Source: Pseudobdellovibrionaceae bacterium
GTDB taxonomy: Bacteria > Bdellovibrionota > Bdellovibrionia > Bdellovibrionales > JAMPXM01
Length of the DNA: 9,456 nucleotides
Reading direction: 5' to 3'
Assembly (NCBI GenBank): GCA_016791465.1
Contig: JAEUWE010000506.1
Coordinates: 1-9,456, forward strand
In this document: piece by piece, positions 1-6,273 of the stretch
Numbering within the stretch: the first letter of the stretch is position 1
Layout of the letters: each line of letters begins with the position of its first letter
The notes under the pieces: generated by a model
Seen by the model: the letters and a program-made list of their open reading frames with translations, nothing else
Told to the model about the DNA's origin: nothing
Database searches by the model: none
Translations under genes and position numbers: made by a program

Positions 1-894
1 CAGTCAGTGTCGGCGCAGATGATCGGTTTTGAACCGCATCTTGAGACAGAGCTAATCTCAAAAGAAATGATTATTGAAGGTGCGACGTTCACGCCACCGG
101 CAAAGCCAGGACAGATTGTCTATGAGGCTGCTGTCGGAGAAGGTTTGGCCCGTCTCTTAAGAGCAAAGCCAGGACAGACGCTGACAATTATTGGTCAGAC
201 AGCCGACGGCGGTATTAACGCTATCGATGCTGAGATAAAGTTTCTTTTCCGAACGGTTGTTCAGGAAATTGATGACACGACCGTCTATGTTCCGCTCTCG
301 CTCTCACAGAAGGTTCTCGATTCAGACGGTGCCGAACGTGTCGTGATTAAACTGAAAGATCACGACATGGTGGGTGAGATGTTGCCTAAAGTGAAGGCGA
401 TTTTGCCTGAAGGCACGCAGGCTCGCGGCTGGAGAGAACTATCGCGGCTTTACAATCAAACGGAGCGGTACTTTGAGACTCAGAATGCGGTTGTGGCCGG
501 AATTATCCTCGCTCTGATTTTGCTTTCAATCACCAGCACAGTCGGGATGTCTGTTTCTGAGCGGACTGGCGAGATTGGTACGATGCGTGCGTTGGGCGAT
601 ACGAAACCGGCGATCCTTCGCCTGTTTGCTTTTGAAGGCCTCTTGCTCGGCGGCATCGGCGGTGTGATCGGCGCGATTCTGGGATATGCAATTTCTGTCG
701 TCTTAACGGCTGTCAAAGTTCCGATCGTTCTGCCTGGCGCAACTCAGCCGATTCCCGTTCGCGTGCTGCAGTTACCCTCGGCCTATATACTGGCATTTAT
801 ACTGACCGTCTTTGCGGCATTCTTAGCAACGATGATTGCTGCACGGCGGGCCTCGCAGATGAATATCGTCGATGCATTGAAAAAGAACGTATGA
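1..894 (+). CDS. ABC transporter permease, FtsX/MacB/LolC-like (5'-truncated by window edge)
   Basis: This is the C-terminal part of an inner-membrane ABC permease with the FtsX fold. The frame is open to base 1, and family members are usually about 400 residues, so the true start lies upstream; the GTG at 7 is probably internal. Counting from that GTG, residues about 30-155 look like the MacB-type periplasmic domain. Transmembrane segments lie near 160-180, 205-235 and 258-278. Between the first two is the FtsX signature around ERTGEIGTMRALGD (185-198), and the protein ends in the usual basic tail (AARRAS...DALKKNV). Such permeases work with a separate MacB/LolD-like ATPase, extracting lipoproteins or exporting molecules from the inner membrane by mechanotransmission. 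The ATPase is not visible and is probably upstream. The stop is 9 nt before the TIGR02147 gene. The family call is secure; the substrate cannot be told. Confidence 0.88.
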   Translation, partial: QSVSAQMIGFEPHLETELISKEMIIEGATFTPPAKPGQIVYEAAVGEGLARLLRAKPGQTLTIIGQTADGGINAIDAEIKFLFRTVVQEIDDTTVYVPLSLSQKVLDSDGAERVVIKLKDHDMVGEMLPKVKAILPEGTQARGWRELSRLYNQTERYFETQNAVVAGIILALILLSITSTVGMSVSERTGEIGTMRALGDTKPAILRLFAFEGLLLGGIGGVIGAILGYAISVVLTAVKVPIVLPGATQPIPVRVLQLPSAYILAFILTVFAAFLATMIAARRASQMNIVDALKKNV

Positions 895-903
895 GGTCTT
901 TCA

Positions 904-1641
904 ATGGCAAACTCGCCTGAGGCTGCATCGGGGAAAGAGTCTACGTCGCGACGATCGGGTTTAAAGCAATCTGTTCTGCGACGAATAATCAAAGCGGAGC
1001 TGGAGCGTCGTCGAGCTCGGAATTCGCGGTATTCACTTCGAGCCTTCGCCCGCGATCTTGAGTTCAACAGTGCGCACCTGAGTGAAGTTCTTAATGGTAA
1101 GCGCGCGATGTCGCTTGAATCGGCGCTTCGGCTCGTCGAACGCTTTTCTGATGACCCCAAAATAGTGAGTCAGCTTCAGGATCGTCTTAAAGAGAAACCA
1201 AAGAAGACCGTCATCGCCGATGCCATTTTGCGAAACCCAGTTGCGCTTGCCGTTCTCGCGATGCTTCACTCTGACGACGCGACGGGCGGCGCGGAGTGGA
1301 TTGCGCAAAGTCTGGGACTAAAGAAGTCTGAGGTCGAAAGTTCGCTTCGACAGCTGCGAGCGGAAAGACTGGTCGCAGCACAAAATGGTCGTCTCGTGCC
1401 GATGGTCGATGCTCCAGTGGTCAGTATGGGGAGCGAGCAAGGCCTCATGGACAATTTGGAGTTCTCATCTCTCACGGTTTGCGTTGATCCCAGGCGGCTG
1501 CCGGAAGCCAAACAGAAGATCGATGAATTTATGCTGCAGATGCGCGAGTTCTTTGATGCTGGTGCGGCTTCAAAAGTCTATGAGCTTCAGGTTCAGCTCT
1601 ATCCGTGGGCTATTGCGGAGAGTGGTAAGAAGGCAAAGTAG
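904..1641 (+). CDS. TIGR02147 family (DUF4423) putative transcriptional regulator
   Basis: This 245-residue cytoplasmic protein has the layout of the TIGR02147 family, which is abundant in Bdellovibrio-like bacteria and Fibrobacter. A basic N-terminus leads into a lambda-repressor-like helix-turn-helix at about 44-67 (SLRAFARDLEF...SEVLNGKRAMS). A second, winged-helix-like segment lies at about 106-165 (NPVALAVLAML...LGLKKSEVESSLRQLRAERLV). The C-terminal VYELQVQLYPWA is close to the family's typical ending. The ATG at 904 is preceded by GAGG at 893-896, 7 nt away, and this Shine-Dalgarno overlaps the stop codon of the permease gene, so the two are probably translationally coupled. A local role in controlling the transporter is inferred from position only. 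The family's ligands and targets are largely unknown. The gene runs convergently into the next one with a 10-nt gap. Confidence 0.88.
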   Translation: MANSPEAASGKESTSRRSGLKQSVLRRIIKAELERRRARNSRYSLRAFARDLEFNSAHLSEVLNGKRAMSLESALRLVERFSDDPKIVSQLQDRLKEKPKKTVIADAILRNPVALAVLAMLHSDDATGGAEWIAQSLGLKKSEVESSLRQLRAERLVAAQNGRLVPMVDAPVVSMGSEQGLMDNLEFSSLTVCVDPRRLPEAKQKIDEFMLQMREFFDAGAASKVYELQVQLYPWAIAESGKKAK

Positions 1642-1651
1642 AATGTGACGA

Positions 1652-2914
1652 CTACGCGGCAGGTTTTCGTTCGTGGAGAAGCTCATTCTCTAGTGACCGA
1701 ATCAGATCGCCCCAGCGGTTATGATTCTCGGCGATTCGCAGTCCACTGGCCCCTTGCACATCCGACCAAACAACGTTTGCTGTGACGCGAATGATTTCGC
1801 TTTCAGAAATCGGGATTTCGAGCTCGATGCTTTCTCCCTGGCGCAGGCCACGATTGGCGATGAGCAGCATGCCGCAGTGGCTGGCGTTCTTAATGCGGCC
1901 CGTGATTGAAACTTGATTGGTATGAACGCGGACTTCGCCGTCGATGTCGTGGCGAAGATTTTTGCCGCGCCCATCGAGTTTCGCAACCGGTGTGAGCGGC
2001 CGTGGCAGGTGCTTTCTGAAATCTCGATGAGAGTAGAGATTCCAGAGTTCAACTTTCTCGTGTTCGCTCAGTTTTGAAAGTGCATCGGACTGCTCGACAA
2101 AGAAGTGTCGGAGCAAATCGGGAGTCATGACAGGATCAGAGACCTTGCCGTAGCCGCGAGTTGGGTATTCGACACCTGCAATCGTCTTATTACCGAGATA
2201 TTCAAAGAGGTTCTGATTGGCCGCTCGGTGGTTGTACATCGCGGAGTACCGTTCGCGCGCAGTCTTGAGATTTAAAATTCCGCCGACCGCGGGAGCCCCG
2301 TTCACGAATGAGTACTCTGTGACAATGCGGTCCTCGAGTTTTTCAAAGAGAAGGACGTGTCGATAAAAGTCCCACCATGTGGGATTCACAGCGATCACCA
2401 AGTAGTCGACACCAAAATAGTACTCACAGTAGTGATACAGGAAGTTGAGAAGTGGGAAAAGGATCTGGCCACGTTTTCCAGAATGTTCTGGATGAACCGC
2501 AAGGCTTGAAACTTCGGCGATGCGAACGCCTTTTTTTAGAAATGGACTCACATCAAAAACTGCGTCGAGCGGAACGCCGAACGCACCGTTGCGAACGATC
2601 GAAACCGTTCCGACAACCTGATCTCCTATGCAAGCGATGAGGGTCGTCGTGCTGGAGAGTGCATGATACTTGGTGATGCGCATGCCGGACGGATGTGGAT
2701 TCATGAACCCGCTGCGGACGTAGTTATCGTGAAGAAGTCGAAAGGCGGAGGAGAGCTCGTGCTCGGTGCGGGCAACGCGTAATTCCAGGCCAGGGAGCGG
2801 ATCAAGATCGATCTTGATCATTTTTCTGTAGAGAGGGCCTTTTAGGCTTTCCGGGAGGTGTTTCAACACCTTGTCTCGCAACAATAGACGATGTCGTTTT
2901 AGCTTCGATGCCAT
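1652..2914 (-). CDS. FeeM-like N-acyl amino acid synthase / GNAT domain fused to C-terminal PilZ domain
   Basis: This 420-residue protein has two recognisable parts. Residues about 44-220 resemble the N-acyl amino acid synthase FeeM, an acyl-ACP-using GNAT/LuxI-like acyltransferase. Visible landmarks are AFRLLHDNYVRSGFM (57-71), VGTVSIVRNGAFGVPLD (101-117), the AEVSSLAVHPEHSGKRG core (133-149) and the VNPTWWDFYRHVLLFEKL block (176-193). A probably helical linker (about 240-312) leads to a PilZ domain at about 316-412, with the [D/N]xSxxG motif as NASHCG (343-348) and a VVWSD...GLRI end. The first c-di-GMP motif, normally RxxxR, appears stretched (R316, R321). No signal peptide or transmembrane helix is seen, so it is probably cytoplasmic. 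The expected role is transfer of an acyl chain to an amine under c-di-GMP control; the substrate is unknown. The ATG at 2914 is preceded by a G-rich stretch rather than a clean Shine-Dalgarno. It is divergent from the barrel gene. Confidence 0.85.
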   Translation of the reverse strand: MASKLKRHRLLLRDKVLKHLPESLKGPLYRKMIKIDLDPLPGLELRVARTEHELSSAFRLLHDNYVRSGFMNPHPSGMRITKYHALSSTTTLIACIGDQVVGTVSIVRNGAFGVPLDAVFDVSPFLKKGVRIAEVSSLAVHPEHSGKRGQILFPLLNFLYHYCEYYFGVDYLVIAVNPTWWDFYRHVLLFEKLEDRIVTEYSFVNGAPAVGGILNLKTARERYSAMYNHRAANQNLFEYLGNKTIAGVEYPTRGYGKVSDPVMTPDLLRHFFVEQSDALSKLSEHEKVELWNLYSHRDFRKHLPRPLTPVAKLDGRGKNLRHDIDGEVRVHTNQVSITGRIKNASHCGMLLIANRGLRQGESIELEIPISESEIIRVTANVVWSDVQGASGLRIAENHNRWGDLIRSLENELLHERKPAA

Positions 2915-2927
2915 CTCGCGCCCCCGT

Positions 2928-2967
2928 GATGACTTATCGTTCGAACTGGACTTAGGTTTAAGTCATC
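2928..2967. promoter_or_regulatory. Operator-like inverted/direct repeat cluster between divergent genes
   Basis: The gap between the acyltransferase-PilZ gene and the barrel gene holds a 9-bp perfect inverted repeat, GATGACTTA (2928-2936) with TAAGTCATC (2959-2967). A third copy of the core lies at 2949-2954 and forms a tighter palindrome, GACTTA-GGTT-TAAGTC (2949-2964). Between the outer sites is the perfect 8-bp palindrome GTTCGAAC (2939-2946). Such spacing of half-sites is what a dimeric regulator controlling both divergent genes would use. The regulator is unknown and no clear sigma-70 hexamers could be fixed around the cluster. Confidence 0.5.
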
Positions 2968-3034
2968 GGTCATATTAGTGCTCCATGCCTGGACTGGACC
3001 AATGTCGTTTCATGTCTCAAGATGGCGCATCGAT

Positions 3035-3038
3035 GGAG
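3035..3038 (+). promoter_or_regulatory. Ribosome binding site deciding the barrel gene start
   Basis: GGAG sits 7 nt before the ATG at 3046. The upstream in-frame ATG at 3022 has no comparable site, and the in-frame ATG at 3055 is too far away (16 nt). This supports 3046 as the start. Confidence 0.55.
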
Positions 3039-3045
3039 TTGTTGG

Positions 3046-4254
3046 ATGGCTCATATGCAACATGCTGACTTTTGGCGAAACTTTGCGCGCATTCATGTGT
3101 TTTTGCTCACAGTTTTTACAGGAGTCTGGTCCAGTGCTTTTGAGCTCAAGCCGGAGTATCGCAGCTTGTTATCAGAGCGTGGATTCGAGCTGATGAATCC
3201 CAGGCTTATCGACAGCGAGTATCAATCTGATCTGCTGACGTACTCGACGTCGCCGTGGATGCCGGGGCAGCCGCGCGGTGGAGTGGGGCGTCTCTATGTT
3301 TCGGCGGGAAGTCTTTCGGCGACTCAGTTTGACTACCATCTCCTTGGCGAATTGCGAAAACGGCTTTCGCCAGGGACTCGCGTTTTGTTCACGCGGGTGG
3401 AAGAGCAGAACTATGAGGAGGCGTTCAATGCGTCGATGCTCGAGCTTGAGTGGGGAACTGCGCCCTTCAGTGTTTCAGCCTATGGCTCGCTGTCGCGTAT
3501 GAAACGTGAGGACGATGTCGGACTGGCACTGACGGTTCGCGGAGCTCGCGAAACTCGTTTCTTCGCGACACTGGCTGATTTCACTCGCTCTGACCGCAAT
3601 GATGACGGAGATTTTTTTGACAAAGGATCTGAAGCTTTAGTTTATGGATTTATCAGCCGTATGCAGAATGGTGCCCAGGGAAGCGAATTCTATATTCGTC
3701 GCGAGGCTCCGGTGAGTTGGCGAAGTCCTCTGCTCAAGCAGCAATTTCTTTATGAGCAAACGGCGATTGGTCAGGCAAGAACGACAGCCAACATGTCGCT
3801 TCGTTGGTTTGTTGATCGAAAGGAAACTTCGGTTCGAGATTTAAATACGGATCGCCTGCGTTCGATGATTCGCGATCGTTATGAGGTCGAAGTGCGCTCG
3901 ATCGACTCCGAAGGCCCTGTTATTGTGGAGAGCGGAATACTCTGGGTTTCGCGCCACTGGCACGATGAAAACTCAAGACGATTGACTCATCAGAACTTGT
4001 CGCCGTTTCTGTGGCTTCGGTTTAACTCGGGGATCGAGATCGGATGGGAGACGACATTCTTCCGAGCCTACGGAGATATGACATTGGCTTCTGATTCACT
4101 CCGTGCTGAGGCCGAGGAGAGCCGTATCAATCTTCGCTATCGGCATCGCTTTGCAGAGAGCGGCGAGCTTGTTATGGCATTGACCGCCGACGCCGATCGA
4201 GCAGAGGGCGGTTTTTTTGAAGGTGGGCATGGGCAGTTCATTGTTGATTTCTAG
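3046..4254 (+). CDS. Secreted outer-membrane beta-barrel protein, unrecognised family
   Basis: I do not recognise the family. The start at ATG 3046 (402 residues) is chosen because GGAG lies 7 nt upstream; an in-frame ATG at 3022 would add 8 residues. The N-terminus has a basic region and a hydrophobic core (HVFLLTVFTGVW), ending in a plausible signal peptidase I site after SSA, before FELKPEY. The rest is rich in short amphipathic stretches with alternating residues separated by charged loops, for example ETRFFATLADF, TANMSLRWFVDR, ESGILWVSRHW, PFLWLRFNSGIEIGWETTFF and GELVMALTAD. The protein ends in FIVDF, with the terminal phenylalanine typical of BAM-inserted barrels. I estimate 16-18 strands by eye. 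Residues 183-196 form an acidic loop, DxNxDGD followed by D and E, resembling a calcium-binding loop. It shares a divergent control region with the acyltransferase-PilZ gene. A porin, a lipid transporter or a structural barrel are all possible. Confidence 0.72.
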   Translation: MAHMQHADFWRNFARIHVFLLTVFTGVWSSAFELKPEYRSLLSERGFELMNPRLIDSEYQSDLLTYSTSPWMPGQPRGGVGRLYVSAGSLSATQFDYHLLGELRKRLSPGTRVLFTRVEEQNYEEAFNASMLELEWGTAPFSVSAYGSLSRMKREDDVGLALTVRGARETRFFATLADFTRSDRNDDGDFFDKGSEALVYGFISRMQNGAQGSEFYIRREAPVSWRSPLLKQQFLYEQTAIGQARTTANMSLRWFVDRKETSVRDLNTDRLRSMIRDRYEVEVRSIDSEGPVIVESGILWVSRHWHDENSRRLTHQNLSPFLWLRFNSGIEIGWETTFFRAYGDMTLASDSLRAEAEESRINLRYRHRFAESGELVMALTADADRAEGGFFEGGHGQFIVDF

Positions 4255-4281
4255 CGGGTCGAGAAGATTTTATGCACGTTA

Positions 4282-4299
4282 GCTTCCGGCGCCGGAAGC
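4282..4299. repeat. 18-bp perfect palindrome in a convergent intergenic gap
   Basis: GCTTCCGGCGCCGGAAGC is a perfect palindrome lying in the 63-nt gap between the ends of the barrel gene and the pirin gene. In RNA from either strand it could fold into a GC-rich hairpin of six or seven pairs. No run of T follows it on either strand, so it is not a classical intrinsic terminator. It may still slow or separate convergent transcripts, or protect 3' ends. Confidence 0.55.
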
Positions 4300-4317
4300 G
4301 GTACGGTGGCGATGCCC

Positions 4318-5133
4318 TCAGGATTCCCGAGACCATCGCTCTTCGGCTTCGGCGATCAGTTCTTTTGTCGTCGCCACATAGTTCCATCGCATCAACCGTG
4401 GCCCGTCGAGCGCGTCGCCACCGAAGATCGCAAACTGTGACCGCCCGGTGAAAGAGATGCTCAGGGCCGTACGCGTCTGCACGCGAAGCAATTGCCCGGC
4501 GTGCAGTTCGCGGCCATCGATGATGACGGATCCTGAGGCCATGTAGAGCGCGGCCTCGTCCTCGCTGATCGAGAGCGAAAGGTTGTCGTGACGCTCGTTT
4601 GTAACGCCAGTCAGGAACAATGCGCGCGCTGGAAAAACGGCTTGTGATTTTTGTCCGTCGTGACTTCCCATCAAGAGCTGCCATTTTGCTGACGACGTTT
4701 CCCACTGTGGCAGCCCATTTCGACCGACGTGTTGAAAACTCGGATCGCATTGCTCGTGCACTTTCGGTAGAGCCAGCCAGAACTGCAGGCCATGAAGTCT
4801 TTGGCTTAGGCCTTGTTCGAGGTGTGTGATCCAGCGTCCCGCCGTCATGAGATTCAGTTCACCCGGACGAATCACTTGTTCCGAGTCCAGTGAATCGCGA
4901 TGTAGAATTTCGCCTTCAAAGAGGTAGGTGGCGGTGGCAAGACCGATATGGGGATGTTCTGGAACAAAAAGCGGGGTCTTGGTTGAAATTGGTCCCATGT
5001 GATCAAGAAAAACGAAGGGGCCAATATTGCGGAGAATCGTTTCGCCGCCGGCGAAGGGAAGAACGCGGCGAATAGTCATGCCGGCAAGGTCGTGAACGCG
5101 AGCGTTGATAAGAGGGCCACTTTTTTCTTTCAT
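4318..5133 (-). CDS. Pirin family protein (cupin, possible quercetinase-like or redox-responsive)
   Basis: Pirins are two-cupin proteins that bind a metal, usually iron; some cleave quercetin and others act as redox-sensing cofactors. In the numbering that begins at the TTG at 5175, the N-terminal pirin motif HPHIGLATATYLFEGEILHRDS (74-95) supplies metal ligands H74 and H76. The block GRWITHLE (113-120) supplies H118 and E120, so all four ligand positions are kept. A second, smaller cupin follows (about 175-255), ending in an FGG...GPRLMRWNYV segment normal for the C-terminal pirin domain. The start at ATG 5133 (271 residues) is preferred because the pirin core begins just after it and the extra 14 residues from the TTG look non-conserved; neither start has a strong Shine-Dalgarno. 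It is divergent from the ABC exporter operon. The physiological substrate cannot be read from the sequence. Confidence 0.88.
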   Translation of the reverse strand: MKEKSGPLINARVHDLAGMTIRRVLPFAGGETILRNIGPFVFLDHMGPISTKTPLFVPEHPHIGLATATYLFEGEILHRDSLDSEQVIRPGELNLMTAGRWITHLEQGLSQRLHGLQFWLALPKVHEQCDPSFQHVGRNGLPQWETSSAKWQLLMGSHDGQKSQAVFPARALFLTGVTNERHDNLSLSISEDEAALYMASGSVIIDGRELHAGQLLRVQTRTALSISFTGRSQFAIFGGDALDGPRLMRWNYVATTKELIAEAEERWSRES

Positions 5134-5164
5134 GAGTCTATCATGTGCGGCTTCGGGGTGGTCG

Positions 5165-5187
5165 TCTAGATCCAAAATGGAACTAGA
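5165..5187. promoter_or_regulatory. Imperfect inverted repeat upstream of the pirin gene and ABC operon
   Basis: TCTAGATCC (5165-5173) and GGAACTAGA (5179-5187) are inverted repeats matching at 8 of 9 positions around an AAAAT spacer. They lie in the divergent gap between the pirin gene (start 5133) and the exporter operon (start 5269). The symmetry and AT centre suit a dimeric regulator, but no regulator can be named. Confidence 0.35.
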
Positions 5188-5257
5188 GTCTCGCTTGGGT
5201 TGGACCTAAAAAATGGCGATTTGAATTTCGATATCAGCAATAGCTAGTCTGAAATCA

Positions 5258-5263
5258 GAGAGG
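5258..5263 (+). promoter_or_regulatory. Ribosome binding site deciding the ABC ATPase start
   Basis: GAGAGG lies 5 nt before ATG 5269 and overlaps the alternative GTG at 5263. A ribosome using this site would start at the ATG, so the GTG start is unlikely. Confidence 0.6.
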
Positions 5264-5268
5264 TGAAT

Positions 5269-6273
5269 ATGACCGCTGCTGCCAATGCTCCGCTTGCCAT
5301 ATCAGTTCGAGGCCTGACAAAAGAGTTCTCTCGCGTCAAGAAGACGGGTTCGTTTTTCAAGAGAATGAGTCCGTTCTCTGGCATCGTGGAGAACTTTGTT
5401 GCGCTGAAAGGAATTGATCTTGATGTGGTCCGCGGCGAGTCTTTGGCCTTCATCGGGCCGAATGGTGCCGGCAAATCGACGACGATTAAAATCTTAACCG
5501 GAATTCTGCATCCAACTGCTGGCGAAGCGTCAGTGCTGGGGCTTACGCCTTGGAAGGACCGCGAGAAGCTTGCTTTTCGCATCGGCTCAGTCTTTGGACA
5601 GAAGTCGCAACTCTGGCTGCATCTTCCGGCGACCGACACGTTTGAACTGCTCTCGCGCGTTTATGAGCTTGATCGCGCACGCTATCGCACACGACGAAAT
5701 CAATTGATTGAGCTCTTTGAGATCGGTGACTACGCCGATGTTCCAGTGAGAAAGCTTTCGCTGGGGCAGCGCATGCGCTGTGAGATAGCGGCGAGTCTGC
5801 TTCATGAGCCAGAGGTTTTGTTTCTCGACGAGCCGACGATTGGTCTTGATCCCGTAGCGAAAGCCAGCATTCGCGACTTGATCCGAAACGCGAACCGCGA
5901 AGCGGGTGTCACGGTGTTTTTAACTTCGCACGATGCAGGAGATATCGAGCAGCTTTGTCGGCGCACAGTGATTGTGAATCAGGGACAGATCGTCTTTGAT
6001 GGCAGCACCAATGCGCTTCGCAGAGATGCACTGACGAAAAAAGAAATCGATTTGAAGCTCACGGCATCAATCGAGAGTTTTGAACCGATGACGGGTGTCG
6101 AGGTGCTGAAGGCCAAAGGTTATGGCTTGAAGCTCAGTGTCGACACCAAGACCACCGGGATTGATCGTGTGGTGGGAGAGCTTTTGCGTCGTTATGAGGT
6201 CGAAGACATCGCGATTGTCTCGCCGCCTCTTGAAGAAATCATCGCGACGATTTACCGCGGAGGAAGCAGATGA
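5269..6273 (+). CDS. ABC-2 type transporter ATP-binding protein (COG4586-like)
   Basis: This is the cytoplasmic ATPase of a three-gene ABC-2 exporter. In numbering from the GTG at 5263 (subtract 2 for the preferred ATG 5269, giving 334 residues): Walker A GPNGAGKS 65-72, Q-loop Q113, signature LSLGQ 165-169, Walker B VLFLDEP 185-191 with catalytic E190, D-loop GLD 194-196 and H-loop H223. All catalytic motifs are intact. The long insert between the first strand and Walker A (about 22-48, SRVKKTGSFFKRMSPFSGIV) and the GQKSQLWLHLPA stretch after the Q-loop are hallmarks of the COG4586 group. A C-terminal extension of about 85 residues follows the ATPase core, as in daunorubicin DrrA-like exporters. 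The stop overlaps the next ATG (ATGA at 6270-6273). The substrate is unknown. Confidence 0.93.
   Translation: MTAAANAPLAISVRGLTKEFSRVKKTGSFFKRMSPFSGIVENFVALKGIDLDVVRGESLAFIGPNGAGKSTTIKILTGILHPTAGEASVLGLTPWKDREKLAFRIGSVFGQKSQLWLHLPATDTFELLSRVYELDRARYRTRRNQLIELFEIGDYADVPVRKLSLGQRMRCEIAASLLHEPEVLFLDEPTIGLDPVAKASIRDLIRNANREAGVTVFLTSHDAGDIEQLCRRTVIVNQGQIVFDGSTNALRRDALTKKEIDLKLTASIESFEPMTGVEVLKAKGYGLKLSVDTKTTGIDRVVGELLRRYEVEDIAIVSPPLEEIIATIYRGGSR

Noticed and set aside
1385..1648. 87-residue plus-strand open frame inside the TIGR02147 gene
   Set aside because: It lies in a different frame within a recognised gene, has no ribosome binding site, and is rich in Arg, Ser and Trp, typical of an out-of-frame translation.
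4238..4750. 170-residue open frame on the minus strand overlapping the pirin gene
   Set aside because: It lies on the same strand as pirin in another frame, is very arginine-rich and resembles no domain, as expected from a shadow of a real gene.
5134..5175. TTG start giving a 285-residue pirin
   Set aside because: The added 14 residues are not part of the pirin core, no ribosome binding site precedes the TTG, and an inverted repeat overlaps it. It is not fully excluded, because the ATG at 5133 also lacks a strong site.
5200..5250. Sigma-70 promoter for the ABC operon (TTGGAC at 5200, or TTGAAT at 5221 with TAGTCT at 5245)
   Set aside because: Neither pair combines two good hexamers at standard spacing, so I could not choose one.
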